From Bacilli bacterium (GTDB lineage: Bacteria; Bacillota_I; Bacilli_A; RF39; UBA660): a DNA stretch of 39,368 nucleotides. Of the stretch, positions 32,317 through 39,368 are shown one piece after another. The stretch lies in NCBI GenBank assembly GCA_017472015.1, contig JAFURC010000025.1:1-39368 (forward strand). Reading direction: 5' to 3'. Each line of letters starts with the position of its first letter. Position 1 is the stretch's first letter. Made by a program: the position numbers and the translations under genes. The notes beneath the pieces were generated by a model. That model was not told the origin of the DNA. It did no database searches and worked only from the letters and a program-made list of their open reading frames with translations.

Positions 32317-33042
32317 TCACCTATTTAATTCATATAATAGAATACTTGTTGCAACTCCAACATTTAAAGATTCTACACGACTGTTCATTTTTATATATAA
32401 ATTTTTATCACACATACTTTTAATTTCTCGACTTACTCCTTGACCTTCATTTCCCATAACAAGAGCAAATTTATCTACATCAAGTTCTTTAACATCAATT
32501 CCATCTTTAACATCGGTTCCAAGAATTGTATAACCATCTTGTTTCAAATTTAAAATAATATCTTTTAAATCGGATCTTATAATATTAACTTTAAATAACA
32601 TCCCTTGAGTTGATCGTATTACTTTATCATTATATAAATCAACCGAATTTATACTTAGGATAATATCAGAGACATTAAAAGCTAAACTACTTCTAATAAT
32701 AGTTCCTAAATTACCAGGATCTTGAATATCATCAAGAATTAAAACTTTATTACCAGTTATCTCTTTAGGTTCTAAAAATTTAACTACTCCAATTACACTT
32801 GGAATACTTTCCATATTAGATAATTTTTTCATAATATTTGAAGAAACATAAGTAATTTCATAAGAATAATTAAAATTTTCTCCTTCTAAAACTAATAAAT
32901 CAACTAATAAATTATTCTTTATAGCTTCCTCTATTAAATGAGTTCCTTCGATTAAAAATAATTTTTCAGAATCACGATATTTCTTATTTTTTAATTTTAA
33001 ATATTTTTTAATTTTTTTATTATCTAAACTAGTAATTAACAT
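32317..33042 (-). CDS. SpoU/TrmH-family RNA 2'-O-methyltransferase
   Basis: 241 residues. A short substrate-binding N-terminal domain (EGTHLIEEAI) is followed by the SPOUT domain with the three SpoU motifs: LDDIQDPGNLGTIIRSS, FALVMGNEGQGVS and IKMNSRVESLNVGVATSILLYE. Substrate is probably 23S rRNA or tRNA, but it cannot be assigned precisely. I chose the ATG at 33042, preceded by GGATGTGAT. The frame extends to a TTG at 33072 without a ribosome binding site. It is the first gene of the rimM-trmD unit, three bases before rimM. Confidence 0.92.
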   Translation of the reverse strand: MLITSLDNKKIKKYLKLKNKKYRDSEKLFLIEGTHLIEEAIKNNLLVDLLVLEGENFNYSYEITYVSSNIMKKLSNMESIPSVIGVVKFLEPKEITGNKVLILDDIQDPGNLGTIIRSSLAFNVSDIILSINSVDLYNDKVIRSTQGMLFKVNIIRSDLKDIILNLKQDGYTILGTDVKDGIDVKELDVDKFALVMGNEGQGVSREIKSMCDKNLYIKMNSRVESLNVGVATSILLYELNR

Positions 33043-33266
33043 AAAATCACATCCATTAATATAATAACACAATAAGTTTAAAAATTATAGGTTTTCAATA
33101 ATAAAAAAATTAAAAACCCCTTATTTTTTCTATTTATTAAAACTTTTAATTATAAATTTTAATTTTTAATACCAATAATTGGTAAAAATATTTACTTTAT
33201 TTTTAAGTAAATTTATTTCTTTAATTATCTTTTTTATTTTAAAACATAAAATTAATTGGTGATTAC

Positions 33267-34346
33267 ATGAAAAAATTTGATAAATTACTTTTTTTTAGTG
33301 TTCTATTATTAATGATTTTATCACTTTTCATGATTTATTCTGCTAGTTTCGTTTGGGCTGAATATAAATTTAATAATCCTTTTAAATATGTTATTAATCA
33401 AGGAATATTTGTTATAATTGGTATTATTTTAATGATAATTATTTCAGGAATTGATCATAATATTTATTTAAAAAAAGCTAATATTATTCTACTTACTTGT
33501 ATTACTTTATTAATACTTGTTTTAATACCAGGAATAGGAATAGTTAGAAATGGAAGCAGAAGTTGGTTTGGAATCGGGTCTTTCGGAGTTCAACCAAGTG
33601 AATTTTCTAAACTTGGTTTAATAATTTTTACAAGTAAATATTTATCTAAAAGTAATAAATTTTTAAAAGATTATAAAAAAGGAGTTTTTCCTATTTTAAC
33701 TATTTTATTTTTAATCTTTGCACTTATTATGCTAGAACCTGATTTTGGAACAGGAATGATTATTGTTTTAACAGTAATTGCTATGTTATTTGTATCAGGT
33801 GTTAATATGAAATTTTTTATTTATTTAGGAGTTATTGGTGTAATTGGAATAGTTATTTTAATAATTATTGCACCATACAGAATGGATAGAATAACATCAT
33901 TTATAGATCCTTGGTCAGATCCCTTAGGAACTGGGTTTCAAATTATTCAAAGTTTATACGCGATTGGTCCTGGAGGATTATTCGGAGTTGGTTATTTAAA
34001 TAGTAGGCAAAAAAGTTTTTATTTACCTGAACCACAAACTGATTTTATTTTCTCAATTATCGCAGAAGAATTTGGTATAGTTGGTGCTTTAATAGTCTTA
34101 GGTTTATTTCTAGTTATTCTAATAAGATCCTTAAGAATCTCTTTAAGACAAGAAAACTTATTTAGTAAATATTTATCATTTGGTTTAACTTTTCAGTTAA
34201 TTGTTCAAGTTATCATGAATTTATCAGTTGTAATTGGGCTTATTCCTGTAACCGGTGTTACTCTTCCCTTTTTATCATATGGTGGATCTAGTTTACTTAC
34301 TAGTTTAATTGGAATTGGCATAATTTTAAATGTTTCAAAAAAATAA
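33267..34346 (+). CDS. ftsW: SEDS-family peptidoglycan glycosyltransferase, FtsW type
   Basis: 359 residues with about ten membrane helices. Signatures: GSRSWFGIGSFGVQPSEFSKL, LEPDFGTGM, then FIDPWSDPLGTGFQ and YLPEPQTDFIFSIIAEEFG, which are of the FtsW/SpoVE rather than RodA form, and TGVTLPFLSYGGSSLL. It polymerises lipid II at the division septum together with a class B PBP (not in this window). It stands alone. The 224 bp upstream are AT-rich with two short hairpins (ACCAATaATTGGT near 33171 and ATTTACTT/AAGTAAAT at 33190-33212). GGTGAT is the ribosome binding site. Confidence 0.9.
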   Translation: MKKFDKLLFFSVLLLMILSLFMIYSASFVWAEYKFNNPFKYVINQGIFVIIGIILMIIISGIDHNIYLKKANIILLTCITLLILVLIPGIGIVRNGSRSWFGIGSFGVQPSEFSKLGLIIFTSKYLSKSNKFLKDYKKGVFPILTILFLIFALIMLEPDFGTGMIIVLTVIAMLFVSGVNMKFFIYLGVIGVIGIVILIIIAPYRMDRITSFIDPWSDPLGTGFQIIQSLYAIGPGGLFGVGYLNSRQKSFYLPEPQTDFIFSIIAEEFGIVGALIVLGLFLVILIRSLRISLRQENLFSKYLSFGLTFQLIVQVIMNLSVVIGLIPVTGVTLPFLSYGGSSLLTSLIGIGIILNVSKK

Positions 34347-34348
34347 AT

Positions 34349-34373
34349 TAAAAAAATCCATATAAAATGGATT
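34349..34373 (-). terminator. Hairpin terminator of the 34372 gene
   Basis: On the - strand AATCCAT, loop TTTAT, ATGGATT form a 7-bp stem overlapping the stop codon, followed by TTTTTAA. The + strand side has no T run, so ftsW is less clearly served. Confidence 0.75.
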
Positions 34374-34839
34374 AATCAAGATAAGTCGGTTCAATTGATA
34401 CTTTTGATTTATCAATTACAAACTCAAATTTATCTATTTTTTGATAGTTAAAACTAGCATTTGCTTGAATATAAATATACTCAGAAACTTTTAAATCTTG
34501 AATTAAATAATGATATGTATAGATGATTTTATTATTTTGATACATATTAATATCTAAAGTTTTATTTGAAATAGTTGTTTCACTTTTATTAATTAATTTA
34601 AAAACCATATTAATTTTATTAGGTGTATTTTTTTGAACTTGAAAGTCAGAAATATCAAAAGTACTAATACTAATTACATTATTTTGAACCTGATTATTAT
34701 TAGCATCATTATTAGGATTGTTTGAATTATTATTTTCTTTTTTATCTCGATTATTTAAAAATACTAAAGTAAGAGAAATAAATAAAATTATCAAGAAAAT
34801 AATTACACCAATTTTAATCATTTTAGAATTTTTCTTCAT
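34372..34839 (-). CDS. Membrane-anchored uncharacterised protein
   Basis: 155 residues: a Lys-rich start, one membrane helix (about 9-28), an Asn-rich spacer (about 35-53) and a beta-rich external domain of about 100 residues (VISISTFDISDFQVQ.., INMVFKLINKSETTISNKTL..) resembling small immunoglobulin-like accessory domains of the FxLYD kind. Function not recognised. A strong promoter and a terminator make it a single-gene unit. Confidence 0.75.
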   Translation of the reverse strand: MKKNSKMIKIGVIIFLIILFISLTLVFLNNRDKKENNNSNNPNNDANNNQVQNNVISISTFDISDFQVQKNTPNKINMVFKLINKSETTISNKTLDINMYQNNKIIYTYHYLIQDLKVSEYIYIQANASFNYQKIDKFEFVIDKSKVSIEPTYLD

Positions 34840-34865
34840 ATTACCTCCGACTCTTTAATGTATTA

Positions 34866-34894
34866 ATTATAACAAATCAATAATTATTTGACAA
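34866..34894 (-). promoter_or_regulatory. Promoter of the membrane-anchored protein gene
   Basis: On the - strand TTGTCA, 17 bases, TATAAT, with TGT before the -10. GGAGGT follows as the ribosome binding site. Confidence 0.75.
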
Positions 34895-34897
34895 TAA

Positions 34898-35683
34898 TCA
34901 ACGAAAAAAAAGCATATAAAATTTAGTAATAATTACTTGAAAAAAAGGTGCTCTATATATAAATTTATTAGAATTATCTAAAACTGATTTAACTATTTTA
35001 TAAACAATGCTATTTAAATTATCAGAACCAATTAATCTAAATAATTTCTTTTGTTTTAAAGTTATACTTTCTAAATCAAAGTATTTACTTTTAGATTCTT
35101 TTTTATTAAAAAAAACATAGTCATTAAAGCCTGTATTATAAATACCTGGTTCAATTAATTTAACCTCAATATCATTAGTAATTAACTTTAATTCTTTTCT
35201 TAAAGATGTTGCTAAAGCAATTAAACTAGCTTTAGTTGCCGAATAACTTCCAAGAAAAGGAACTGGAATAATTCCGATAATTGATGAGATAAAAATAATT
35301 TTACCTTTTCTTTTATTAGCAAATAAATCGGCTGCATATATTTGACTTAGGCGAATAGTTGAAAAAACATTTACTTCAAAATTTTCTTTTAATTTTTTTA
35401 AATCAATTTCTAAAATTGAATCCGAATAACCAACTGCGGCATTATTAATTAAGCAATCAATATCTAAATTAGTTATTTTTTTGCGATCTGATTCATCTTT
35501 TATATCTAATTTAAAACAAGATATATTTAGATTTAATTTTTTTAGTTTCTCTAATTTTCTATTTAAAGTTTCTTCTTGTTCTTTAGTATGAACTGTTAAA
35601 ATTACTTCATGACCAAGTTTTGCTAAAGTAAGTCCAGTTTTATAACCGATTCCACTTCTAGCTCCTGTTATTAATATTTTCAT
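34898..35683 (-). CDS. Short-chain dehydrogenase/reductase
   Basis: 261 residues. The cofactor motif GARSGIGYKTG (TGxxxGIG-like), NNAAVG, the catalytic Ser in ISSIIG and YSATK (YxxxK) are all present, so this is a classical SDR. The Arg after the first Gly-Ala and the basic surroundings may favour NADPH. The C-terminal 30 residues are hydrophobic and aromatic (FFQVIITKFYMLFF) and may touch the membrane, as in lipid-modifying SDRs. Substrate unknown. Confidence 0.9.
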   Translation of the reverse strand: MKILITGARSGIGYKTGLTLAKLGHEVILTVHTKEQEETLNRKLEKLKKLNLNISCFKLDIKDESDRKKITNLDIDCLINNAAVGYSDSILEIDLKKLKENFEVNVFSTIRLSQIYAADLFANKRKGKIIFISSIIGIIPVPFLGSYSATKASLIALATSLRKELKLITNDIEVKLIEPGIYNTGFNDYVFFNKKESKSKYFDLESITLKQKKLFRLIGSDNLNSIVYKIVKSVLDNSNKFIYRAPFFQVIITKFYMLFFR

Positions 35684-35713
35684 TTTTTTATTACCTTTTA
35701 TAGTATAACCAAG

Positions 35714-35747
35714 TTAAAAAAAACTATTGAAAAATAATTCAATAGTT
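35714..35747 (-). terminator. Hairpin terminator of mraY
   Basis: On the - strand AACTATTGAA, six-base loop, TTCAATAGTT form a perfect 10-bp stem overlapping the stop codon, followed by a T run. Confidence 0.88.
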
Positions 35748-36726
35748 AAATCCATACTCCAAATATTATACCTGCCATAGCAAGAATTAAGCCAACTAAC
35801 CAAAACATACGAACAATATCAACTTCGGGCATTCCTAATTTTTCAAAATGATGATGAACTGGTGTCATTAAGAATAATCTTTTGTTAAAACATTTTACCC
35901 AAATTACTTGAAGAATTACAGATAAAGTTTCAAATACAAAGACAAAAGCAACAATTAAAAGAGTTATTTCTCTGTGAGTTAATATGGCTATTATTCCCAT
36001 AACCGCACCAAGTGCAAGAGAACCAGTATCTCCCATAAATACTTTAGCTGGATGAGCATTATAGAATAAAAATCCTATTAAAGCACCGGTTAAAATTAAA
36101 GCAAATATTCCCATATCTATATACCCTACCATCAAGGAAATTAAACTAAAGGCAATAAAGGCAATGGCTGACAATCCTCCAGCTAGTCCATCCAAACCAT
36201 CAGTTAAGTTAACAGCATTACTACTACCAACTAAGATAAAAAGAATAAATATTCCATAAAGCCATTTCATTTCTATATTAATTCCAAGAGTTGAGACAAC
36301 AAGTCTTGTTTGTCCCCCATTTTGAATAAATAAATAGAAAACAATCAAAGCAACAATAAGTTGCATAAATAACTTTTGAACTGTTGTTAATCCTTCATTT
36401 TTACCATGTTTAAGACTTAAAAAATCATCTAAAAATCCAATAAACGCATAACTTATAAAAACAAACAAAACGATTTTTAAATCTTCTGTTAATTCCATTC
36501 TTCCAGTTAGAAGTAAAAAAAGTATAACAAGTAAGGTTGGTAAAATGAAAATTAACCCTCCAAAAGTAGGAGTTCCTTCTTTTATTTGATGACGATTTGA
36601 AACATAACTACTAATTCTTTGTCCTGCATGAAGTTTTTTTAATATAGGTATTAATATAAAACCTAAAATAACAGCTGATAAAAATCCTAACATTATTGCA
36701 AGTACTGATTTTGTTAATAGATACAT
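35746..36726 (-). CDS. mraY: Phospho-MurNAc-pentapeptide transferase MraY
   Basis: 326 residues with ten membrane helices. Signatures: HQIKEGTPTFGGL, IGFLDDFLSLKHGKNEGL (catalytic Asp-Asp), VNLTDGLDGLAGG, FYNAHPAKVFMGDTGSLALG and PVHHHFEKLGMPE. It makes lipid I, the first membrane step of peptidoglycan synthesis. Unlike in most Bacilli it is not flanked here by mur or fts division-cluster genes. AGGAGTGA precedes the ATG. Confidence 0.97.
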   Translation of the reverse strand: MYLLTKSVLAIMLGFLSAVILGFILIPILKKLHAGQRISSYVSNRHQIKEGTPTFGGLIFILPTLLVILFLLLTGRMELTEDLKIVLFVFISYAFIGFLDDFLSLKHGKNEGLTTVQKLFMQLIVALIVFYLFIQNGGQTRLVVSTLGINIEMKWLYGIFILFILVGSSNAVNLTDGLDGLAGGLSAIAFIAFSLISLMVGYIDMGIFALILTGALIGFLFYNAHPAKVFMGDTGSLALGAVMGIIAILTHREITLLIVAFVFVFETLSVILQVIWVKCFNKRLFLMTPVHHHFEKLGMPEVDIVRMFWLVGLILAMAGIIFGVWI

Positions 36727-36805
36727 TATTTCACTCCTATCGATATAAGTATACTACAAAACTAACTAGTTATTAATAAGAAAAATTCGACTTGACATTT
36801 TTTGA

Positions 36806-36831
36806 CAATAGAAAAAGACACATCGTGTCTT
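36806..36831 (-). terminator. Hairpin terminator of the HAD-like gene
   Basis: On the - strand AAGACAC, loop GAT, GTGTCTT form a perfect 7-bp stem followed by TTTCTATTG. Confidence 0.75.
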
Positions 36832-36836
36832 ATCTC

Positions 36837-37775
36837 TTATCTCTTAAGTGTTTTTGGTTTTTGTAATATTTCACTATTTGCATCACCATAGCCACATCTT
36901 TCAAGTTCTCTATAAATGCTTTCTGGTTTAGTTGATTTTACCATAGCAAATTCATATGGATTTGGTTTATTACCTGGATTTACATAAATTGGAGTTCCAC
37001 CATGATTATAAATATCTACACAATTATCCATACTATCATCAACTATTACAACACCATGTAAATTATCAAATCCATATATTTCTTTAATTTTTAACCCTTT
37101 ACTATTTCTTGGACGTCTTACACCATCTATGTGTTCTGAATTGTGGAAACGTAATCCATAATGAGGTATATTACTTTCCATTCTATGAATCGCTTCACCT
37201 TTAGCCTCAAATTCACGACCATGCATATCATCAAGTCCATTATGTGCTGTTAAACTAATTAATCTTTCACCAAATATATTATATAATTCACGCACATTTT
37301 CTTTTGTATATGGGAACCAATTACATTCGCGATAAATTTCATCATATGGAATTTTTCCTTTTCCTAAAGGTAATTTTCCATCTGCTTCTACTGTTGCATC
37401 ACGATTTTCTAAAAACATTTCTTTATCAAATTTTACTGCTCTTAGACACTCGTCAATTTCAGATAATGGTCTTATATAGTATTCATATTCAAAATCAGCA
37501 TCATATGTATCCTCTGTTCTAATTACATCATTCCTAATAATATTAAAATCTGGTAATGTAGGTATAACCCCTTCTTTTTTTGCTTTCTCAATTTCTTTTT
37601 CAATTAACGTTCTTTGATGTTGAACAATATTAATTGTTCTCTCTCTCATTTTTAAAACTCCTGATGAAAAACTAGGCCAATTTCTCTCTACATGAAATTG
37701 TATCAATGGAGAAGATCTAAACAACACATCATCATTATCAAGTACAAATAATTTTAAATTTTTAAAACTTAACAT
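36837..37775 (-). CDS. HAD-superfamily-like protein
   Basis: 312 residues. Motif I reads FVLDNDDVLF (DxD), motif II is probably the Thr in SLTAHNG, and motif IV is VVIVDDSMDNCVDI. The long middle insertion (about 50-170) is helical and unlike standard cap domains. The end GGTPIYVNPGNKPNPYEFAM completes the core. It should be a phosphatase or similar enzyme, but the substrate is not known. The base composition looks slightly richer in G+C than its neighbours. The start at 37775 is chosen from GGGAGG five bases upstream. A frame extending to 37811 lacks one. An upstream ORF overlaps the start. Confidence 0.75.
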   Translation of the reverse strand: MLSFKNLKLFVLDNDDVLFRSSPLIQFHVERNWPSFSSGVLKMRERTINIVQHQRTLIEKEIEKAKKEGVIPTLPDFNIIRNDVIRTEDTYDADFEYEYYIRPLSEIDECLRAVKFDKEMFLENRDATVEADGKLPLGKGKIPYDEIYRECNWFPYTKENVRELYNIFGERLISLTAHNGLDDMHGREFEAKGEAIHRMESNIPHYGLRFHNSEHIDGVRRPRNSKGLKIKEIYGFDNLHGVVIVDDSMDNCVDIYNHGGTPIYVNPGNKPNPYEFAMVKSTKPESIYRELERCGYGDANSEILQKPKTLKR

Positions 37776-37815
37776 AAAACCCTCCCAATAAAGAAATATT
37801 TGTTTTATCAAACAT
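37762..37815 (-). CDS. 17-residue upstream ORF overlapping the HAD gene start
   Basis: Encodes MFDKTNISLLGGFYVKF. AAAAGGAAG lies three bases before its ATG. Its TAA falls 11 bases inside the HAD gene, in a different frame, so ribosomes ending here could reinitiate at the HAD start. It lies directly behind a consensus promoter, so it would certainly be transcribed. Confidence 0.4.
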   Translation of the reverse strand: MFDKTNISLLGGFYVKF

Positions 37816-37834
37816 ATCTTCCTTTTGACTGAAG

Positions 37835-37863
37835 ATTATAACATATAAGTCAAGTTTTGTCAA
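37835..37863 (-). promoter_or_regulatory. Consensus sigma-A-type promoter of the HAD gene
   Basis: On the - strand TTGACA, exactly 17 bases, TATAAT: a full match to both consensus hexamers, the only one found in this window. High constitutive expression is likely. Confidence 0.85.
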
Positions 37864-37898
37864 ATTATGATGAATAATTTTTTTTAAACTCTTTTTCT

Positions 37899-37907
37899 TG
37901 TTATAAT
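37899..37907 (+). promoter_or_regulatory. Extended -10 promoter of the Cof-like HAD gene
   Basis: TGTTATAAT lies 15 bases before the start codon, so the leader would be only about 9 bases long. GGTGG serves as ribosome binding site. Confidence 0.6.
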
Positions 37908-37922
37908 TTAGTTGGTGGTATT

Positions 37923-38648
37923 ATGAAGTTATTAGTAAGTGATTTTGATGGAACTTATTATGTAGATGATGAAAATATTTTAAAAAACAATTTAAAAATA
38001 AAGGAATTTCGAGGTAATAATAATTTATTTATGTTATCAAGTGGAAGAAGTTTTAAATCTTTAAAAGAAATGTGTATGAAATATAATATAGAATATGATT
38101 ATTTATCCTGTGGGGATGGTTCTATTCTATATGATAAATTTGATAATATTATAATTAAATATAATTTAAATAAAGAAATTATAAATGAATTTTTAAAACT
38201 TAAAGAATTAGTTAATATTAAAAAAATTCAATATTCATATCCTGATGATTATTATAACGAACTTCAAGATGAACCATTAATTGGTTGTAATATTGTAATA
38301 GAAAATCAAAATATTACTAAAGAATTTTTAGATAAATTAAATAAACTAGAAAATAAATACATAGAATATGACTTTTTAGTTTATAAACATGATGATGTTA
38401 CTTTCTTTTGTTTAAAAAACAAAGGAATTAATAAAAGTACAACAATTAATTATTTAAAAGATTCTTTAAGTATTTTAAATGATGATATTTATACTTTTGG
38501 TGATAATGATAATGATTATTATATGTTAAAGTATTTTAATAGTTATCATATTGGCAATGTAACTGATAAACTAAAAGAAGTTACCATAAAAGGTTATAAT
38601 CAAGTATATGAGTTTTTTGATGATATAAAAGAAACTATCAAAAATTAG
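37923..38648 (+). CDS. Cof-type HAD phosphatase
   Basis: 241 residues. Motif I VSDFDGTYYVD, motif II LSSGRSFKSL, the Lys of motif III in NKGINKST and motif IV TFGDNDNDYYML are those of the Cof/YbiV subfamily, whose members dephosphorylate sugar phosphates, flavin mononucleotide or pyridoxal phosphate. The cap domain lies at about 75-170. Soluble. The gene is transcribed divergently from the other HAD gene, with 107 bp between them. Confidence 0.92.
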   Translation: MKLLVSDFDGTYYVDDENILKNNLKIKEFRGNNNLFMLSSGRSFKSLKEMCMKYNIEYDYLSCGDGSILYDKFDNIIIKYNLNKEIINEFLKLKELVNIKKIQYSYPDDYYNELQDEPLIGCNIVIENQNITKEFLDKLNKLENKYIEYDFLVYKHDDVTFFCLKNKGINKSTTINYLKDSLSILNDDIYTFGDNDNDYYMLKYFNSYHIGNVTDKLKEVTIKGYNQVYEFFDDIKETIKN

Positions 38649-38979
38649 ATGAAATTTGATATTTTTTTTTTTATTAATTTTTAATTGATTTTATAAATTT
38701 GATTAAAAACTTAATATTATCTAATCAAATATATTAAGAAATCGTACAAATATTAATCAATTTCACCAAAATAACCCATTATTAATTTTATCCATTTCTA
38801 TTTTCTAATAATTGTTAAAATTTAATTTTTATATTTAACAGCCTTACTATTTATCAATTTTATTACTTATGAATTTAATAATAATCCTGATAAATATTAA
38901 TGTATATTTAATATATGATTAATTTATTTTAAAGTATATAAAAATATATAATTTAACTAACTTTTTTACTCGAAATTTT
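38649..38979. other. AT-rich gene-free stretch
   Basis: No supported gene on either strand. It holds a T tract just after the HAD stop codon and a set of interleaved inverted repeats (TTTGATTA at 38698, CTTAATAT at 38710, TAATCAAA at 38722, ATATTAAG at 38731). The remainder appears to be unstructured AT-rich DNA. Confidence 0.45.
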
Positions 38980-39004
38980 AAAAGGTGAACAATCTTCACC
39001 TTTT
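38980..39004. terminator. Perfect 10-bp hairpin, bidirectional terminator
   Basis: AAAAGGTGAA, loop CAATC, TTCACCTTTT. A and T tracts sit in the stem ends, so it can work in both directions. It separates the gene-free stretch from the small peptide gene's leader (39005-39156). Confidence 0.7.
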
Positions 39005-39156
39005 GATCTTTGTAAACCCTTGAAAAATAAGGAAAAAAATTTTTTTCACTTTTTAAACAAAACGCCTAAAAAAGCGAGTATATTATTATTGGAGGGATAA
39101 TTAAAGAAAGTGAGGGGAAAAAAATAATTTAACTCTCTAAATGAAGGAGGAAATAT

Positions 39157-39255
39157 ATGAAAACTAAAGAATTATTAACTAGAGAAGAATTAGAGGAAAT
39201 TGATAAGACCTTTACTATGGTACCATTGACCAGTTATGAGAAGAAAAAATTATGA
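39157..39255 (+). CDS. 32-residue peptide gene with a strong ribosome binding site
   Basis: Starts MKTKELLTREELEEIDKTFT and ends KKKL with TGA. The ribosome binding site AAGGAGGAAATAT is nearly perfect. The charged, helical first half resembles the leader part of ribosomal peptide precursors. The short second half carries Thr, Ser and Met but no Cys. No matching modification gene is in this window. The stop codon lies inside the first arm of a long hairpin. Confidence 0.55.
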   Translation: MKTKELLTREELEEIDKTFTMVPLTSYEKKKL

Positions 39256-39320
39256 GAAGTTAGAATAATTATTCCTTATTTATCAAGGATTTAATGAGAT
39301 TTTACTTCTCATAATTTTTT
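39248..39320 (+). terminator. Long-loop hairpin at the end of the peptide gene
   Basis: AATTATGAGAAGT (39248-39260) and ACTTCTCATAATT (39304-39316) form a perfect 13-bp stem around a 43-base loop, followed by a T run. A small CCTT/AAGG hairpin sits inside the loop. It is a terminator or an attenuator whose arm can be covered by a ribosome ending translation of the peptide. Confidence 0.65.
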
Positions 39321-39360
39321 GTGTATTATAATACTCTGTATTCGAAAAAGAAAAGGAGTG

Positions 39361-39368
39361 ATGAAAAA
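39361..39368 (+). CDS. Possible start of a gene cut by the window edge
   Basis: ATGAAAAA follows AAAAGGAG, though with only two bases between them, which is short. A TATAAT lies about 30 bases upstream. Too little is visible to say more. Confidence 0.3.

Overview
The window is very AT-rich DNA (roughly a quarter G+C by eye) with dense, short-spaced genes. The mix suggests a walled, low-GC Gram-positive from the Bacilli/Mollicutes-like side of the Bacillota, such as an uncultured gut lineage. It has MraY and an FtsW-type SEDS protein, so it makes peptidoglycan. TGA is used as a stop codon (for example the ATGA overlaps at 10694-10697 and 31843-31846), so the standard bacterial code applies and mycoplasma code 4 does not. 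YutH-like, YjcZ-like and SPL-like genes hint at a spore-forming ancestry. I see no transposase, integrase, phage gene, CRISPR array or rRNA.

Layout. Positions 1-87 hold the 3' end of a + strand gene. From 142 to 15419 everything is on the - strand. Reading in the direction of transcription, the order is: a large adenylate-forming ligase with an unrecognised C-terminus; a LysR regulator; a promoter module, then a 12-codon leader ORF, a GNAT acyltransferase, an M20 hydrolase and tRNA-Trp; a second, nearly identical promoter module, then a histidine-decarboxylase-like PLP enzyme, TrpRS, an S51 peptidase, a second M20 hydrolase, ThrRS without TGS domain, an alkaline-phosphatase-like protein, an SPL-like radical SAM protein and a secreted nuclease. 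The part from 8008 to 15419 looks like a small biosynthetic locus: activation, decarboxylation, acyl transfer and deacylation enzymes with their own regulator and shared operators.

Positions 15513-19909 hold a Cys4 protein, a YutH-like kinase-fold protein, a divergent protein with a weak HopA1-like pattern, a NifU-domain Fe-S scaffold, a CPBP membrane protease and a metallophosphoesterase that has lost most of its metal ligands. Positions 20043-27526 hold a signalling and envelope block: a sigma-region-4-like protein, a response regulator and a histidine kinase in one overlapping operon, a SipW-type/BspA-type leucine-rich-repeat surface protein with near-identical 66-bp repeats, and a MacB-type ABC transporter whose promoter carries a PhoB-like direct repeat.

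Positions 27728-30227 contain two tiny YjcZ-like membrane peptides, a PrsA foldase, an intact metallophosphoesterase and SecG. Positions 30267-36726 are mostly core genes: VanZ-like protein, unknown protein, TrmD, RimM, SpoU-type methyltransferase, FtsW, an SDR and MraY. The right end has two HAD proteins, one behind a consensus promoter and an overlapping upstream ORF, a gene-poor AT-rich stretch (38649-39156), and a 32-residue peptide gene whose stop codon lies in the arm of a long hairpin.

Functions are read from motifs in the translations and no database search was run. Promoters and terminators are called by eye from hexamers and perfect inverted repeats.
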